Shown: positions 19,105 through 28,834 of the stretch, in pieces | Layout: every line of letters starts with the position of its first letter | Position numbering within the stretch: position 1 is the first letter of the stretch | Source: Lichenifustis flavocetrariae | GTDB lineage: Bacteria > Pseudomonadota > Alphaproteobacteria > Rhizobiales > Beijerinckiaceae | Assembly (NCBI RefSeq): GCF_026130545.1 | Contig: NZ_JAMOIM010000018.1 | Location: 62,001-126,000, forward strand | Direction: 5' to 3' | Length of the DNA stretch: 64,000 nucleotides | Made by a program: the position numbers and the translations under genes | The notes under the pieces: model-generated | Told to the model about the DNA's origin: nothing | The model's database searches: none | What the model saw: the letters and a program-made list of their open reading frames with translations, nothing else

Positions 19105-20544
19105 ATGACGCGAGCGCATTGGGCAACGCTGATCCTAATGATCGCGGCGCTTGTCATGCGAGCGTCAACCGCCGAGGCTGACGACAAGCCGCGCACCGAC
19201 GGGCCGTCCTATTCAAGCAATGTATCGCCTGGGCCGAAAGAGCAGACAGCGGCCCCTTCCTGGGCGGGTGATCTCGAGACTCGCAGCAATCTTTTCGGTG
19301 ACCTCAGAGGTTTGAGACCCGTGCTCGATCGCTACGGCGTGTCGTTCGGGTTGACTGAAACCACTGAGTTGCTTGGCAATCCGACCGGCGGTCTACGGCG
19401 AGGCGCCATTGTCGAAGGAATGACGCAAGCAAGCCTTGGATTCGATCTGTCGAAGTCGATTGGTCTCGCGGGTGGATTGATCAATGTCAGCGCCTTTCAG
19501 ATCCACGGTCGGGGGCTGACGCTTGCCAATGTTGGCGCTCTGAACGTCATCAGCAGCATTGAGGCCGATCCCGCGACAAGGCTCAACGAACTCTGGTTCC
19601 AGCAGAGCTTTTGGGATGGGAAACTCGACATTAAGGTCGGTCAGCAGAGCGCCGATCTCGAATTCATCACTTCAGAATACGAAGACCTGTTCATCAATTC
19701 AGGGTTTGGCTGGCCGACGCTACCGGCGGTCGACCTGCCGTCGGGTGGACCCGCCTATCCGCTGGCGACGCCGGGAATACGGGTGCGGGTCAAGCCGAAC
19801 GACGCACTCACAGGACTGCTCGGGCTGTACGACGGGAGCCCCGCGGGCCTCCGTTTCGGCGATCCGCAGCGGCTCGACGCCTCCGGGACCAGGTTCGACG
19901 TGTCCAGCGGTGCCTTCGTGATCGGCGAGGTGCAATATGCGGTGAACGGCGCCAAGGACGCTTCGGGCTTGCCGGGCACGTACAAGCTCGGCGCGTGGTA
20001 TAATAGCAATCGCTTTGCGGATGCGTTCTACGCGAATGGAGCCACGCTTCAGCCACCCGGTGAATTGCTCGGAATCCCGCAGTCGCATCGTGGTGACTGG
20101 AGCCTCTATGGCACGCTCGATCAGTTGATCTATCGGGCCGAACCGGACAGCAGCGGAGGCCTGGCGATCACGGCCCGTGCGATGGGCGCTCCGGCCGACC
20201 GAAATCTCGTCGACCTCTTCCTGGAAGGCGGCGTGAGCTACAAGGGCCCCTTCGGGCGAGACAATGATACGGTCGGGTTGGCGCTCGAATGGGCGCGTGT
20301 CGGAGCCCGAGCTCGCGCCGGCGATAGAGCTGCCGCATCAGCGATGCCGGGCGACCCGACGGTTCGCAGTGGCGAGACCGTTCTGGAAGCCACCTATCAG
20401 GCGCAGATCCAGCCCAGGTGGCAGATCCAGCCCGACCTTCAATTCATCATCAATCCTGGCGGCGGCGTGGCCGATCCGGACCATGCCGGACACCAGATCG
20501 GCAACGCAACGGTTATGGGGATCCGCAGTGTCGTCGTGTTTTAG
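19105..20544 (+). CDS. OprB-family carbohydrate porin
   Basis: A 479-residue outer-membrane protein with a Sec signal peptide (cleavage near STAEA, about residue 25). The body alternates polar and hydrophobic residues as in beta-barrels and ends with VVVF, a C-terminal aromatic residue as used by the BAM machinery. The segments LNELWFQQSFWDGKLDIKVGQQSADLEF and YKLGAWYNSNRFAD are typical of OprB porins for glucose and other sugars. It stands alone, 112 bases after erpA. It may admit the sugars oxidised by the dehydrogenase/lactonase/dehydratase set elsewhere in the window; this is inference. Confidence 0.88.
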   Translation: MTRAHWATLILMIAALVMRASTAEADDKPRTDGPSYSSNVSPGPKEQTAAPSWAGDLETRSNLFGDLRGLRPVLDRYGVSFGLTETTELLGNPTGGLRRGAIVEGMTQASLGFDLSKSIGLAGGLINVSAFQIHGRGLTLANVGALNVISSIEADPATRLNELWFQQSFWDGKLDIKVGQQSADLEFITSEYEDLFINSGFGWPTLPAVDLPSGGPAYPLATPGIRVRVKPNDALTGLLGLYDGSPAGLRFGDPQRLDASGTRFDVSSGAFVIGEVQYAVNGAKDASGLPGTYKLGAWYNSNRFADAFYANGATLQPPGELLGIPQSHRGDWSLYGTLDQLIYRAEPDSSGGLAITARAMGAPADRNLVDLFLEGGVSYKGPFGRDNDTVGLALEWARVGARARAGDRAAASAMPGDPTVRSGETVLEATYQAQIQPRWQIQPDLQFIINPGGGVADPDHAGHQIGNATVMGIRSVVVF

Positions 20545-20629
20545 GCGCTCCTGAACCTCTCGGGTCGAGGAAATACTGCCTGCGGCGTATCGCTGCCCGC
20601 CACCCTGGCCAAGGAATGATTCTCACCGG

Positions 20630-22450
20630 TCATGACGACGACGCGACCATCTCCTGCCGTTCAGACGGCCGCAGCTTCGAGGCCTTCGCCGACAGGGCCC
20701 GGGCGAAGGCGATGAGTTCGCCAATCGACAGCACCAGATGCTCGCTTCCGCCCTCCTCGCGAAGCGCTGCCAGGAGAAGGCTGTCACGGCCGGAGTGCCA
20801 GAGGCCCACGACGATCGTGGCCTCTGGCATGCGCTTCTGCATGCGGCGGACGAAATACCGGATACCCGAAACGCTGCTGCCCTCCTCCAGAACGGACAGG
20901 CAACAGAGACGCGTGGCGGCAAGATCGGTGTTGCTCGATGTTCCAAGCACGAGGTTGGGTTCGACCCGAGCACCAAATCCCGCTGCGCAAAGCGCCTGGA
21001 CCGCCATGGCGGCGGCTAGATCGTCGAGCTGGCCGCGCCCAGGAATGCAAACCACGGCATTCGACTGTTTCCACTCCGCCGAGGGAACGGCCTGCGACTC
21101 TGAACGGACGTCAGCCTTCTGCGACGCAAGCTGCGCCAGCACCGCTTCAATCTGGGCATGAATGGCTTCGAGACGCTCGAAGGCGAGCGTATCGCTGACG
21201 AGATCGTCCTGGGCGAGCGCAAGCCCCGGTAGAGCCACCGCGTCGAAGTAGTCGGTCAGCGAACTCGCAGCGATTTGCTGCCGGGCCATCGGCACGAGGC
21301 TTAGTGCTTTTCCTTCAAGCGCCCGCTGGTAGAATGTCTCGCTGGGTTCGAGCGGCGCCCGATCGCCCAACATAATGTCAAGGAAAGCGAGCGCCTCGAC
21401 ATGGCGCCCGATGACCACGAGGCAGACGGTCAGCGGCGTCGCGATAAGCAGTCCGATCGGTCCCCACAGCAAGGCCCAAAACGCGGTCGCGACGATCACG
21501 GCCAGCGGCGACAGGCCTGTGCTGTGACCATAAATCAGGGGCTCGATCACCTGCCCCATGATTGTTTCCGACATGATGAACACGGCGAGGACAATCAAAG
21601 CCAGCGACCATCCGGGCACGACGGCCACGGCGAGCAGAAGCGGCGGTGCAAGGGCAATGAACACGCCGAGATAGGGAACGAACCGCATCAGGGCGGCGAG
21701 GATTCCCCATAGAAGCGGATTTGGCAGGCCGGCGAGCCACAAGGTGAGGCCAATCAAGGTCCCGAAGCCGGCATTCAAGCCGAGTTGAAAGAGGAAATAG
21801 CGCGACAGCCGGTAAGCTGCGTCGTTCATCACCAGTATGGTCCGGTGCAGGTCGTGGCGGCCGACGAGGCGCACGAGCCGGTCACGCAGGTCATCGCTCG
21901 ACAGCAGGATGAAGATCGTGAAGACGAGGACGATACCGAAGGATTCCAGCGGGCCGAGCAGAGGTTGGGCGACATTGCGCGCCAACGTCAGCCCGGACAC
22001 TTCACCAAGCCCGAACGGCAAACTGGCTTGCTGGCCCGTGCCACCTTCGGCCGGCTTCGACGCAGTGGGGGCTTGCTCGGTCAGTTTTGCGAGAAACCCG
22101 TATTTCTGACCGAGCGCGTGCCACTTGCCCATGATGGTCGATTGATAGGAGGGCAGGTCACCGGCCAGATCGGCAGCCTGATGTCCGACGATCATCCCCA
22201 GGCCGCCGATGAACGCGAAGGTCAGGAGAACCACGAGCACCACCGCCACAGCGTGGGGAAGCCTGGCGCGTTCGAGGAGCCGGCAGGCGGGCGCGAGCAC
22301 GAAGGCCAGAAGCGCGGCGAGCACGAGCGGCACGACGAGCTCCCGGCCGCAATAGAGGCCCGCCACAAGGATGGCGCCGCCGACCATGCTGGGCAAGACG
22401 GCCGGGCGGTCAGACGGGACCGGCTCGGTTGCCGATTCGGGAGACGTCAT
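20630..22450 (-). CDS. AI-2E/PerM-family membrane protein with C-terminal soluble domain
   Basis: A 606-residue protein. Residues about 20-360 form the AI-2E (UPF0118) transporter domain, with seven to eight hydrophobic helices and the family pattern GLPNPLLWGILAALMRFVPYLG and GQVIEPLIYG. Usual members are about 350 residues; this one has roughly 240 more. The extension carries PGRGQLDDLAAAMAVQALCAAGFG and then RLCCLSVLEE and ATIVVGLW, which reads like an alternating beta/alpha fold similar to B12-binding-type domains but without an obvious cobalamin histidine. The substrate of the family is uncertain. A single-domain response regulator starts divergently 92 bases away. Confidence 0.82.
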   Translation of the reverse strand: MTSPESATEPVPSDRPAVLPSMVGGAILVAGLYCGRELVVPLVLAALLAFVLAPACRLLERARLPHAVAVVLVVLLTFAFIGGLGMIVGHQAADLAGDLPSYQSTIMGKWHALGQKYGFLAKLTEQAPTASKPAEGGTGQQASLPFGLGEVSGLTLARNVAQPLLGPLESFGIVLVFTIFILLSSDDLRDRLVRLVGRHDLHRTILVMNDAAYRLSRYFLFQLGLNAGFGTLIGLTLWLAGLPNPLLWGILAALMRFVPYLGVFIALAPPLLLAVAVVPGWSLALIVLAVFIMSETIMGQVIEPLIYGHSTGLSPLAVIVATAFWALLWGPIGLLIATPLTVCLVVIGRHVEALAFLDIMLGDRAPLEPSETFYQRALEGKALSLVPMARQQIAASSLTDYFDAVALPGLALAQDDLVSDTLAFERLEAIHAQIEAVLAQLASQKADVRSESQAVPSAEWKQSNAVVCIPGRGQLDDLAAAMAVQALCAAGFGARVEPNLVLGTSSNTDLAATRLCCLSVLEEGSSVSGIRYFVRRMQKRMPEATIVVGLWHSGRDSLLLAALREEGGSEHLVLSIGELIAFARALSAKASKLRPSERQEMVASSS

Positions 22451-22542
22451 CGTATGATCCTTTGGCCGGCTTCAACGTTACAACGTTGGCGCGGGTAACC
22501 GTTTGCCGTTCCTACCACACGAGCTTTGCATCGGGACGGATT

Positions 22543-22920
22543 GTGACCAAGCTCCTCCTCGTCGAAGATCACGACGAACTTTCGGACTTCCTCTCCCGCC
22601 GCCTGCGCCGGCGCGGCTTCGAGGTGGTGGTCGCCCCGGATGGGCCTGATGCGCTTCGGCTTGCAGAGGAGGAGGCGCCGGACCTGATCCTGCTCGACAT
22701 GAACCTCCCCATCATGGATGGCTGGACGGTGGCACGGACATTACGGCAGCAAGCGAGCACGATGCCGATCATCGCCCTCACCGCACATGCGATGAGCCAA
22801 GACAGGGCAAGGGCCCTTGAAGCGGGCTGCGACGAACATCACGCAAAGCCGGTCGACTTTGACCTGCTGCTCTCGCAGATCGACGAAGCTCTCCTTCGGC
22901 GGGAAGAACGCGAGGGTTGA
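22543..22920 (+). CDS. Single-domain response regulator (CheY/DivK-like)
   Basis: A 125-residue receiver domain with no output domain. The acidic pair ED follows LLLV, the phosphoacceptor is D52 in LLDMNLP, T80 lies in IIALTAHA and K102 in HHAKPVD, so all phosphorylation residues are intact. The sequence is closest in feel to DivK/PleD-type receivers (MDGWTVARTLR). The start is taken as GTG 22543, which begins VTKLLLVEDHD right at the domain; GGACGGA precedes it. Longer in-frame starts would add residues unlike the family. No kinase is adjacent. It converges with ppx (86 bases between ends). Confidence 0.87.
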   Translation: MTKLLLVEDHDELSDFLSRRLRRRGFEVVVAPDGPDALRLAEEEAPDLILLDMNLPIMDGWTVARTLRQQASTMPIIALTAHAMSQDRARALEAGCDEHHAKPVDFDLLLSQIDEALLRREEREG

Positions 22921-23005
22921 GGGCCGGATCAGGACCTATCGTCGATGTGGGGCCGAGCGGCGGCCCCCCGCGGCCGGTGTCGCGCCGCCGCAGGACGGCT
23001 GCGCG

Positions 23006-24499
23006 TCAGTTCTTCACCACCACGGCACCGTCTCGCCCGATGAGACGGCTGAGCTGGCGTAACCGACTGACGACGCGTTCACTGACAAGATCCGCGTCAG
23101 TGAACGCGACCGTGAGAACGACGCTGCCCCGCGTGCAATCGAGTGAAAGGCGCGCCAGCACACCGGACATTCCGGCAGACAGCAGGAAGGCCACCCGCAT
23201 CGTCGCCGCGAGGATTCGAGCCCGGTCGAGCATTTGCGCCGAGACGAGGCCTCGCAGCGAGGCGTTGAGCTCGTCATCGGCCATCGAATGGCGATAAGCA
23301 ACGGCAAGTGCCAGAAAGGCACGGCCCGGATGATCGACACCGACCAGATTGGCATTGGCGATCGTGTCGAGCGCCTGAACGCAGCGGTAGTCCGGATGTG
23401 CCCGCCAGGAGACGTCGGCTAGAAAGCAGGCCGCGTGCCGCAGACGGCGCTCGTCTTCGCTTTCGTCGAGGTGAGCGGACGTCATGAGCCCGTCCGTCCA
23501 CCTGCAGAGGTCGTCGCCATGACCCGCGCTTCGAGACCGCAGTCGATTGATGTCCCGTACAGCCTCGACAAGTGGGTCGGCCAAGCGCTCCCGTTGTATC
23601 AAACGCTCGAACAGGACGCCTTCTCGAACACCTGCCGCCGAGATGACGATCGCCTGAGGGCGTCCCTCCCGGATGATCTCGTCGAGAACCACGGCACCGT
23701 AAGACAGAAGCGGGCGCCGCGCCGAAGAGACGCTGGCGATCGACGACAAGGCTTCGGTGTCGACGCGTTCCACCAGACGCGCAAAGGCGCCCGCCTCCTC
23801 GCCGGGAATGACATAGCCGTGCATGACGTTCAGCGGGTAATTGCGCTGGTGCATGTGCAAACGCGCCAGGGCGCGCCATGTCCCGCCGACCGCATAGAAG
23901 GTTCTGCCGCGGAGAAGCGACAGCGGAGCCGCACCGGCAAGAGCCTCGCGAACAATTTTCGTCGCGCGTTTCGGAGAGCCCTTCGAGAGATCCGCCAGCG
24001 TCAGGCCGCCAATCGGGAGGGACACGCCCTTACGGACCTTGCCCTTCTTCAGCTCGATCAGTTCCAGCGAGCCGCCGCCGAGATCGCCCACGATCCCATC
24101 CGGCTTGTGGAAGGACGACACGACGCCAAGCGCCGCCAGTTCCGCTTCCCGCGTACCGCCGATGAGCGTCACGTCCGTGCCGACCGCATCGCGCGCGGCT
24201 TCGAGAAACATCGCACCATTCTTGGCATCGCGTGTCGCAGCCGTCGCCACAACGGTGATGTCATCGATCCCCATGTTGCGGCAAAGGGCACGGAATGTCT
24301 TCAAGGCCTGCACGGCCTTGTCCATGCCGTCCTGCGCCAGAACGCCGGTCGTCGCGACGCCACGGCCCAAACCGCAAAGCACCTTCTCGTTGAACATCGG
24401 CGTGAGCGAGCGCGTCAGTCGCTCATAGGCGACGAGGCGCACCGAATTCGAGCCGATGTCGATGATCGCCACCGGGTTCTGCGGGTGACGATCGGTCAC
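23006..24499 (-). CDS. ppx: Exopolyphosphatase (Ppx/GppA family)
   Basis: A 497-residue Ppx/GppA phosphatase acting on polyphosphate or pppGpp. The ASKHA-type phosphate-1 motif VAIIDIGSNSVRLVAYE is at the start and the phosphate-2 motif IVGDLGGGSLELIEL in the middle; the glutamate in GGTREAELA is the likely catalytic base region. After residue 310 an HD-like helical C-terminal domain follows. GTG 24499 begins next to the first motif; a longer frame from GTG 24613 would overlap ppk. The gene follows ppk on the same strand, so synthesis and breakdown of polyphosphate are co-expressed. A strong inverted repeat lies between them. Confidence 0.9.
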   Translation of the reverse strand: MTDRHPQNPVAIIDIGSNSVRLVAYERLTRSLTPMFNEKVLCGLGRGVATTGVLAQDGMDKAVQALKTFRALCRNMGIDDITVVATAATRDAKNGAMFLEAARDAVGTDVTLIGGTREAELAALGVVSSFHKPDGIVGDLGGGSLELIELKKGKVRKGVSLPIGGLTLADLSKGSPKRATKIVREALAGAAPLSLLRGRTFYAVGGTWRALARLHMHQRNYPLNVMHGYVIPGEEAGAFARLVERVDTEALSSIASVSSARRPLLSYGAVVLDEIIREGRPQAIVISAAGVREGVLFERLIQRERLADPLVEAVRDINRLRSRSAGHGDDLCRWTDGLMTSAHLDESEDERRLRHAACFLADVSWRAHPDYRCVQALDTIANANLVGVDHPGRAFLALAVAYRHSMADDELNASLRGLVSAQMLDRARILAATMRVAFLLSAGMSGVLARLSLDCTRGSVVLTVAFTDADLVSERVVSRLRQLSRLIGRDGAVVVKN

Positions 24500-24508
24500 G
24501 CCGGTCGG

Positions 24509-24541
24509 CTCGGGCCGGTCATGCGCATATACCGGCCCGAG
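24509..24541 (-). repeat. Perfect inverted repeat between ppk and ppx
   Basis: Two 11-base arms, CTCGGGCCGGT (24509-24519) and ACCGGCCCGAG (24531-24541), are separated by 11 bases. The stem lies 10 bases after the ppk stop codon and 9 bases before the preferred ppx start. No T-run follows in the minus direction, so it is more likely an intercistronic mRNA hairpin than an intrinsic terminator. Confidence 0.65.
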
Positions 24542-24551
24542 CGGTTTGGCG

Positions 24552-26744
24552 TCAGGTCTTGGAGAGTTTCTTGAGAAGGATCTTGGGACTTGATTCACGG
24601 AGCGATTTACCACGGCCCGACAGGCTCGGATTTGTCATGAAATAAGCATGCGCGTTGAACGGTTCTTCGTTCGCCGCCGGCGTGATGCGTTCACTTCGGC
24701 CGTCGGGTAGCACGCGATAGCTCTGCTGGTTGTCGATCAGGTTGGCGATCATGATCTGATCGAGCACCTGATCATGCACAGTGGGGTTCGTAATCGGGAT
24801 CAGGGTCTCCACGCGCCGTTCGAGATTCCGCGGCATCAAATCGGCCGAGGAGATGTACACGCGCGCTTTGACATGTGGCAACCCGTAACCGCCGCCAAAC
24901 GCATAGATGCGCGCATGTTCAAGAAAACGCCCGATGATCGACTTGACGCGGATATTGTCGGAAAGTCCTGGGACCTCCGGTCGCAGCGAGCACATTCCCC
25001 GCACCACGAAGGTTATCTTCACCCCGGCCTGGCTCGCCCGGTAGAGCGCGTCGATGATTTCGGGATCGACGAGGGAATTGCACTTCCCCCAGATCGCGGC
25101 GGGTTTCCCCGCCTTCGCGAAGGCGATCTCGTCGTCGATGTGCTTGAGCAGTGTCGATTTCAGATTCAGTGGTGATACCGCGAGCCGTTCGAGGCCGATC
25201 GGCTCGGCATATCCGGTGATGTAGTTGAAGATATGAAGGACATCCCGGCCGATCGCGGGGTCGGCCGTGAACAGCGAGACGTCCGTGTAGATCTTGGCGG
25301 TCTGCGGGTGATAATTGCCTGTGCCGAGATGACAATAGGTCGTGAGAGCACCGCCTTCACGCCGCACGACCATCGATAGTTTCGCGTGTGTCTTCAACTC
25401 GATGAAACCGAACACGACCTGAGCGCCAGCCCGTTCCAGGTCTCGGGCCCAGCGGATGTTGGCTTCCTCGTCGAACCGCGCCTTCAGCTCCACGAGCGCC
25501 GTCACCGACTTGCCGGCCTCGGCCGCTTCGATCAGCGCGCGGACGATGGGGCTGTCCTTGGAGGTGCGATAGAGCGTCTGCTTGATGGCCACGACATTGG
25601 GGTCGCGGGCGGCCTGAACGAGGAACTGCACCACGACGTCGAAGGCTTCGTAGGGGTGATGGACCACGAGGTCCTTCTGCCTGATCGCCGCAAAACAGTC
25701 GCCGCTATTGTCGCGGACACGCTCCGGAAACCGCGCGATATAGGGGGCGAACTTGAGATCGGGCCGCTCAAGCGCGACAAGCTCCGCCAGTTCGTTCAGC
25801 GCCAGCATTCCGGCGACAGAGACGTTCTGGTCCGACGCGACATCGAGCTCTTCGGCGACCAGAAAGCGCAAGCCCTCCGGCATCTTGGAGTCGAGTTCGA
25901 GCCGGATGACCACACCGCGCCGGCGCCGCTTGAGAGCGCTCTCGAAAAACAACATCAGGTCTTCGGCTTCTTCCTCGACTTCGAGATCGCTGTCCCGGAT
26001 GACCCGGAAAAAACCCTCGCCAAGGATGGTGTAGCCCGGGAACAGCCGACCCGTGTTCATGGCGATGAGATTCTCGATCGTCACGACCCTGATTTCGCCG
26101 GGCGTCGCGCTATCGGGCAACCGGATGAAACGCTCGGTGCGGCTAGGGATGCGGATCAGCGCATGAAGTTTCCGGGCATCCGTGGTCCGGGCGAGGTCGA
26201 GCGCAACCGTGAAGCCGAGATTGGGGATGAACGGGAACGGATGGGCCGGGTCGATGGCGAGCGGTGTCAGCACCGGGAAGATGTGCTGCATGAAATACTC
26301 ATGCAGCCAATCGCGGTCCGCCTTGCCCAGATCTTCCGGCTCGGCGATCAGGATGCCGGCCCCCGCAAGATCCTGGCGCAGTTCCTCCCACCTCGCCTGC
26401 TGGGCGGCCACCAGACTAGCGACGCTTTTCGACAATTGCGCCAGCTGCTCGGTGGGAGAGAGACCATCTTGCGACGGTGAGGTCACACCGGAGCGCACCT
26501 GCCCGTAGAGGCCTGCCACGCGCACCATGAAGAATTCGTCGAGGTTGTTGGCCGAAATCGAGAGAAAACGAAGCTGCTCCAAAAGTGGATGATTGGGGTT
26601 GGAGGCTTCCTCGAGCACGCGCCGGTTGAATTCCAGCCAGGATTGTTCCCGATTGATAAATCGCTTCGGCGAATTCGCCAGAGGTGACGTGGTGACCGTC
26701 TCGCGAGAGTCGATGTCGATGTCGCTATCTGCGATGGGGGCCAT
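24552..26744 (-). CDS. ppk1: Polyphosphate kinase 1
   Basis: A 730-residue PPK1, which polymerises the gamma phosphate of ATP into polyphosphate. Domains in order: N-terminal helical domain ([19 protein letters not shown]), head domain, and two phospholipase-D-like C-terminal domains. The autophosphorylated histidine lies in [12 protein letters not shown], and [19 protein letters not shown] and [19 protein letters not shown] are family signatures. The frame also has GTG 26753, which would overlap the hdaA stop as GTGA; ATG 26744 is taken, but the choice is open. It is cotranscribed with hdaA upstream and ppx downstream. Confidence 0.96.
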   Translation of the reverse strand: MAPIADSDIDIDSRETVTTSPLANSPKRFINREQSWLEFNRRVLEEASNPNHPLLEQLRFLSISANNLDEFFMVRVAGLYGQVRSGVTSPSQDGLSPTEQLAQLSKSVASLVAAQQARWEELRQDLAGAGILIAEPEDLGKADRDWLHEYFMQHIFPVLTPLAIDPAHPFPFIPNLGFTVALDLARTTDARKLHALIRIPSRTERFIRLPDSATPGEIRVVTIENLIAMNTGRLFPGYTILGEGFFRVIRDSDLEVEEEAEDLMLFFESALKRRRRGVVIRLELDSKMPEGLRFLVAEELDVASDQNVSVAGMLALNELAELVALERPDLKFAPYIARFPERVRDNSGDCFAAIRQKDLVVHHPYEAFDVVVQFLVQAARDPNVVAIKQTLYRTSKDSPIVRALIEAAEAGKSVTALVELKARFDEEANIRWARDLERAGAQVVFGFIELKTHAKLSMVVRREGGALTTYCHLGTGNYHPQTAKIYTDVSLFTADPAIGRDVLHIFNYITGYAEPIGLERLAVSPLNLKSTLLKHIDDEIAFAKAGKPAAIWGKCNSLVDPEIIDALYRASQAGVKITFVVRGMCSLRPEVPGLSDNIRVKSIIGRFLEHARIYAFGGGYGLPHVKARVYISSADLMPRNLERRVETLIPITNPTVHDQVLDQIMIANLIDNQQSYRVLPDGRSERITPAANEEPFNAHAYFMTNPSLSGRGKSLRESSPKILLKKLSKT

Positions 26745-26749
26745 AAGTC

Positions 26750-27475
26750 TCACTCGGAATTCGGATCTGCAGCGTTTTGGGCCACGCCAGTGACAAGACC
26801 ATGACGCGATGCATCGGCGGCTTCAAGGCTTGCGAGGACTTCCGCGGCCGTCGCTCGCGTGACCCTTCGACCGGAAGCAAGACTTGCCGCGTCCAGCGCC
26901 GCTACGATCCGGCGGGCTGTGGCAATGGATCGTTCCATCCGGCGACAGAGGAAATCGACGACGCTGGTGTCCACGGTCAGTTGCCGATCGGCCAGTAACT
27001 TGATGAGGACGGCCGAGACGAGGGCCTCGTCCGGGGGCAACAGCCGCAGCATCGGCGCCAGACGAAGCCGGGACAGGAGGTCAGGGGTACGTACCCCCCA
27101 GCTATCAGGAGCCGAACGGGCGGTCAGCAGACCGAAGCGCCCGTTCTCGCGCAGAATGTTCAGGACATGGAACAGACGCGCTTCATGGGGCCCGATCTGA
27201 TCGGCATCGTCGATCATGCCATGGCCTTCGAGCCGATCAAGCGAAGCCGTCTCAAGATCGCCGCCCTGCATCCGAAATGCCGCGGCACGCTCCGCCCAGA
27301 TGGCGGCGAGGTGGCTCTTGCCCGATCCCTCGGGTCCGACGAGGACAAGCACGTTGCCGGGCCATTGTGGCCAGCGTTCGATTGTCTCGAAAGCCACTTG
27401 GTTGGCGGGAGCAACGAGAAAATCCTCCATGCCCAACCGCGATGGGAGAGGAAGATCCAGCGCGAGTTGCCGCAT
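26750..27475 (-). CDS. hdaA: DnaA-regulatory inactivator Hda-like protein
   Basis: A 241-residue DnaA-related AAA+ protein. It starts with [10 protein letters not shown], which matches the beta-clamp-binding peptide of Hda (QLxLxL type). The Walker A region is [12 protein letters not shown] and a Walker B-like segment is MIDDADQI; the sensor region [27 protein letters not shown] resembles DnaA. It lacks the DNA-binding domain IV of DnaA, as expected for HdaA, which stimulates ATP hydrolysis by DnaA after replication begins. It lies one base after perM and leads into ppk. Confidence 0.87.
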   Translation of the reverse strand: MRQLALDLPLPSRLGMEDFLVAPANQVAFETIERWPQWPGNVLVLVGPEGSGKSHLAAIWAERAAAFRMQGGDLETASLDRLEGHGMIDDADQIGPHEARLFHVLNILRENGRFGLLTARSAPDSWGVRTPDLLSRLRLAPMLRLLPPDEALVSAVLIKLLADRQLTVDTSVVDFLCRRMERSIATARRIVAALDAASLASGRRVTRATAAEVLASLEAADASRHGLVTGVAQNAADPNSE

Positions 27476-27476
27476 G

Positions 27477-28616
27477 TCAGGCGATCGTCTTGACCGAACG
27501 CGGCGCGGGATAGGACGACGGCGTCTCCGGCTCGCCGGTATAGAGCGGGCTGACCAGGTATTTGCGAAGCGTAAAACGCATTACGACGCCGGCCGCCGCC
27601 GCGAACGGAACGGCGACGAGTAGCCCCGTGAAGCCGAACAGGGTACCGAAGGCAAGAAGAGCGAAGATGATCCAGACGGGATGAACGCCGACGGAGGCAC
27701 CGACGAGGTTCGGCGACAGCACGTTCCCCTCAAGGAACTGTCCCGACACCACGACCCCGAACGTGAAGGTCATCAGGCTCCAATCCGGCCATCCCTGGAC
27801 GAGTGCGACCGCCATCGAGAAGATCAGCACCGCCAGCGACCCCACATAGGGGATGAAGCTCAGAAAGCCGCCGGTCATACCGATGAGAAAACCGAAGTTG
27901 AGCCCCACGAGGGTCAAGCCCACTCCGTACCAAAGTCCGAGAAAGACACAGACGATAAACTGACCGCGCACGAAGCCCGCCAAGGCCTTGTCGATGTCGC
28001 GCGCGATGGCGCGCACATCGGCGCGGTGTTCGAGCGGCACCCAGCCGTCCACCGCCGCGATCATGCGTCTCCAATCAAGCAGAATGTAGAAGGCCACGAC
28101 CGGCGTCACGACCAGAAGCGAAAAAACGCCGAACAGCGCCTGACCGCCGAACCAAAGGGACCGCAGGAGGCCGATGAGATAGGCTGAGCCTTCGGCAATC
28201 AGGGTGCCTAGCGAGTTCTGGATATCGGTGGTCGTCAGGCTATCGCTGAGCCCGAGCTTCTTGAGAACCTCGCCGCCATGATCCTGGAGGTAGAGGCTCC
28301 CGCTTGCGATCAGCGACTGGAGCTTGGACGCGAGGGCTGGGAGATTGTCGACGAGAGACATGAACTGGTGCGCGAGGATCGGAACGAGCATCAGTGTCAG
28401 CAGCACAAGGCCGACCAAAAACAGGAACAGAATGAGAAAGGTCGCGCCTAGACGATGCAAACCCAACCTCTCGAGCTTATCGGCGAGTGGATCGAGCAGA
28501 TATCCGAGCGTAATACCGGCAACGAAGGGCAGAAGAACGCCCGACAATTGGTACAGACAATAGGCCACGATCGCGAAGAGCGCGACCCAGATAAAGAATT
28601 GGCGGTGCAGGATCAT
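27477..28616 (-). CDS. AI-2E/PerM-family membrane transporter
   Basis: A 379-residue integral membrane protein of the AI-2E (PerM, UPF0118) family with about eight helices. The central soluble segment (about residues 70-150) and the signature FLSFIPYVGSLAVLIFSMAVALVQG followed by GNVLSPNLVGASVGVHPVWIIFALLAFG are typical. Family members export small molecules or act as Na+/H+ antiporters; the substrate here is unknown. It is of the usual length, unlike the 606-residue homologue at 20.6-22.5 kb. The placement before hdaA and divergent to purM is a common alphaproteobacterial arrangement. Confidence 0.9.
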   Translation of the reverse strand: MILHRQFFIWVALFAIVAYCLYQLSGVLLPFVAGITLGYLLDPLADKLERLGLHRLGATFLILFLFLVGLVLLTLMLVPILAHQFMSLVDNLPALASKLQSLIASGSLYLQDHGGEVLKKLGLSDSLTTTDIQNSLGTLIAEGSAYLIGLLRSLWFGGQALFGVFSLLVVTPVVAFYILLDWRRMIAAVDGWVPLEHRADVRAIARDIDKALAGFVRGQFIVCVFLGLWYGVGLTLVGLNFGFLIGMTGGFLSFIPYVGSLAVLIFSMAVALVQGWPDWSLMTFTFGVVVSGQFLEGNVLSPNLVGASVGVHPVWIIFALLAFGTLFGFTGLLVAVPFAAAAGVVMRFTLRKYLVSPLYTGEPETPSSYPAPRSVKTIA

Positions 28617-28834
28617 CGGTCCGTCATGTCGCCATATGCTCGAGCCACGAGTCCAGATAGGCCGCTGTCGTGCCGAGCGTCAACATCGGCGAGCCTGGCG
28701 GAGGGTTCCTAGACGCCCGCGCGCAACGCTTCCGTTTTGAAGTTCCCAAGGTGTCGCAGAGAACTCTTCGCTCGCGCGATCCTTGCCACATCCGTGTGGG
28801 CGGAGTATGGCGCGACAAGGCCGAGCGGGGTGTC

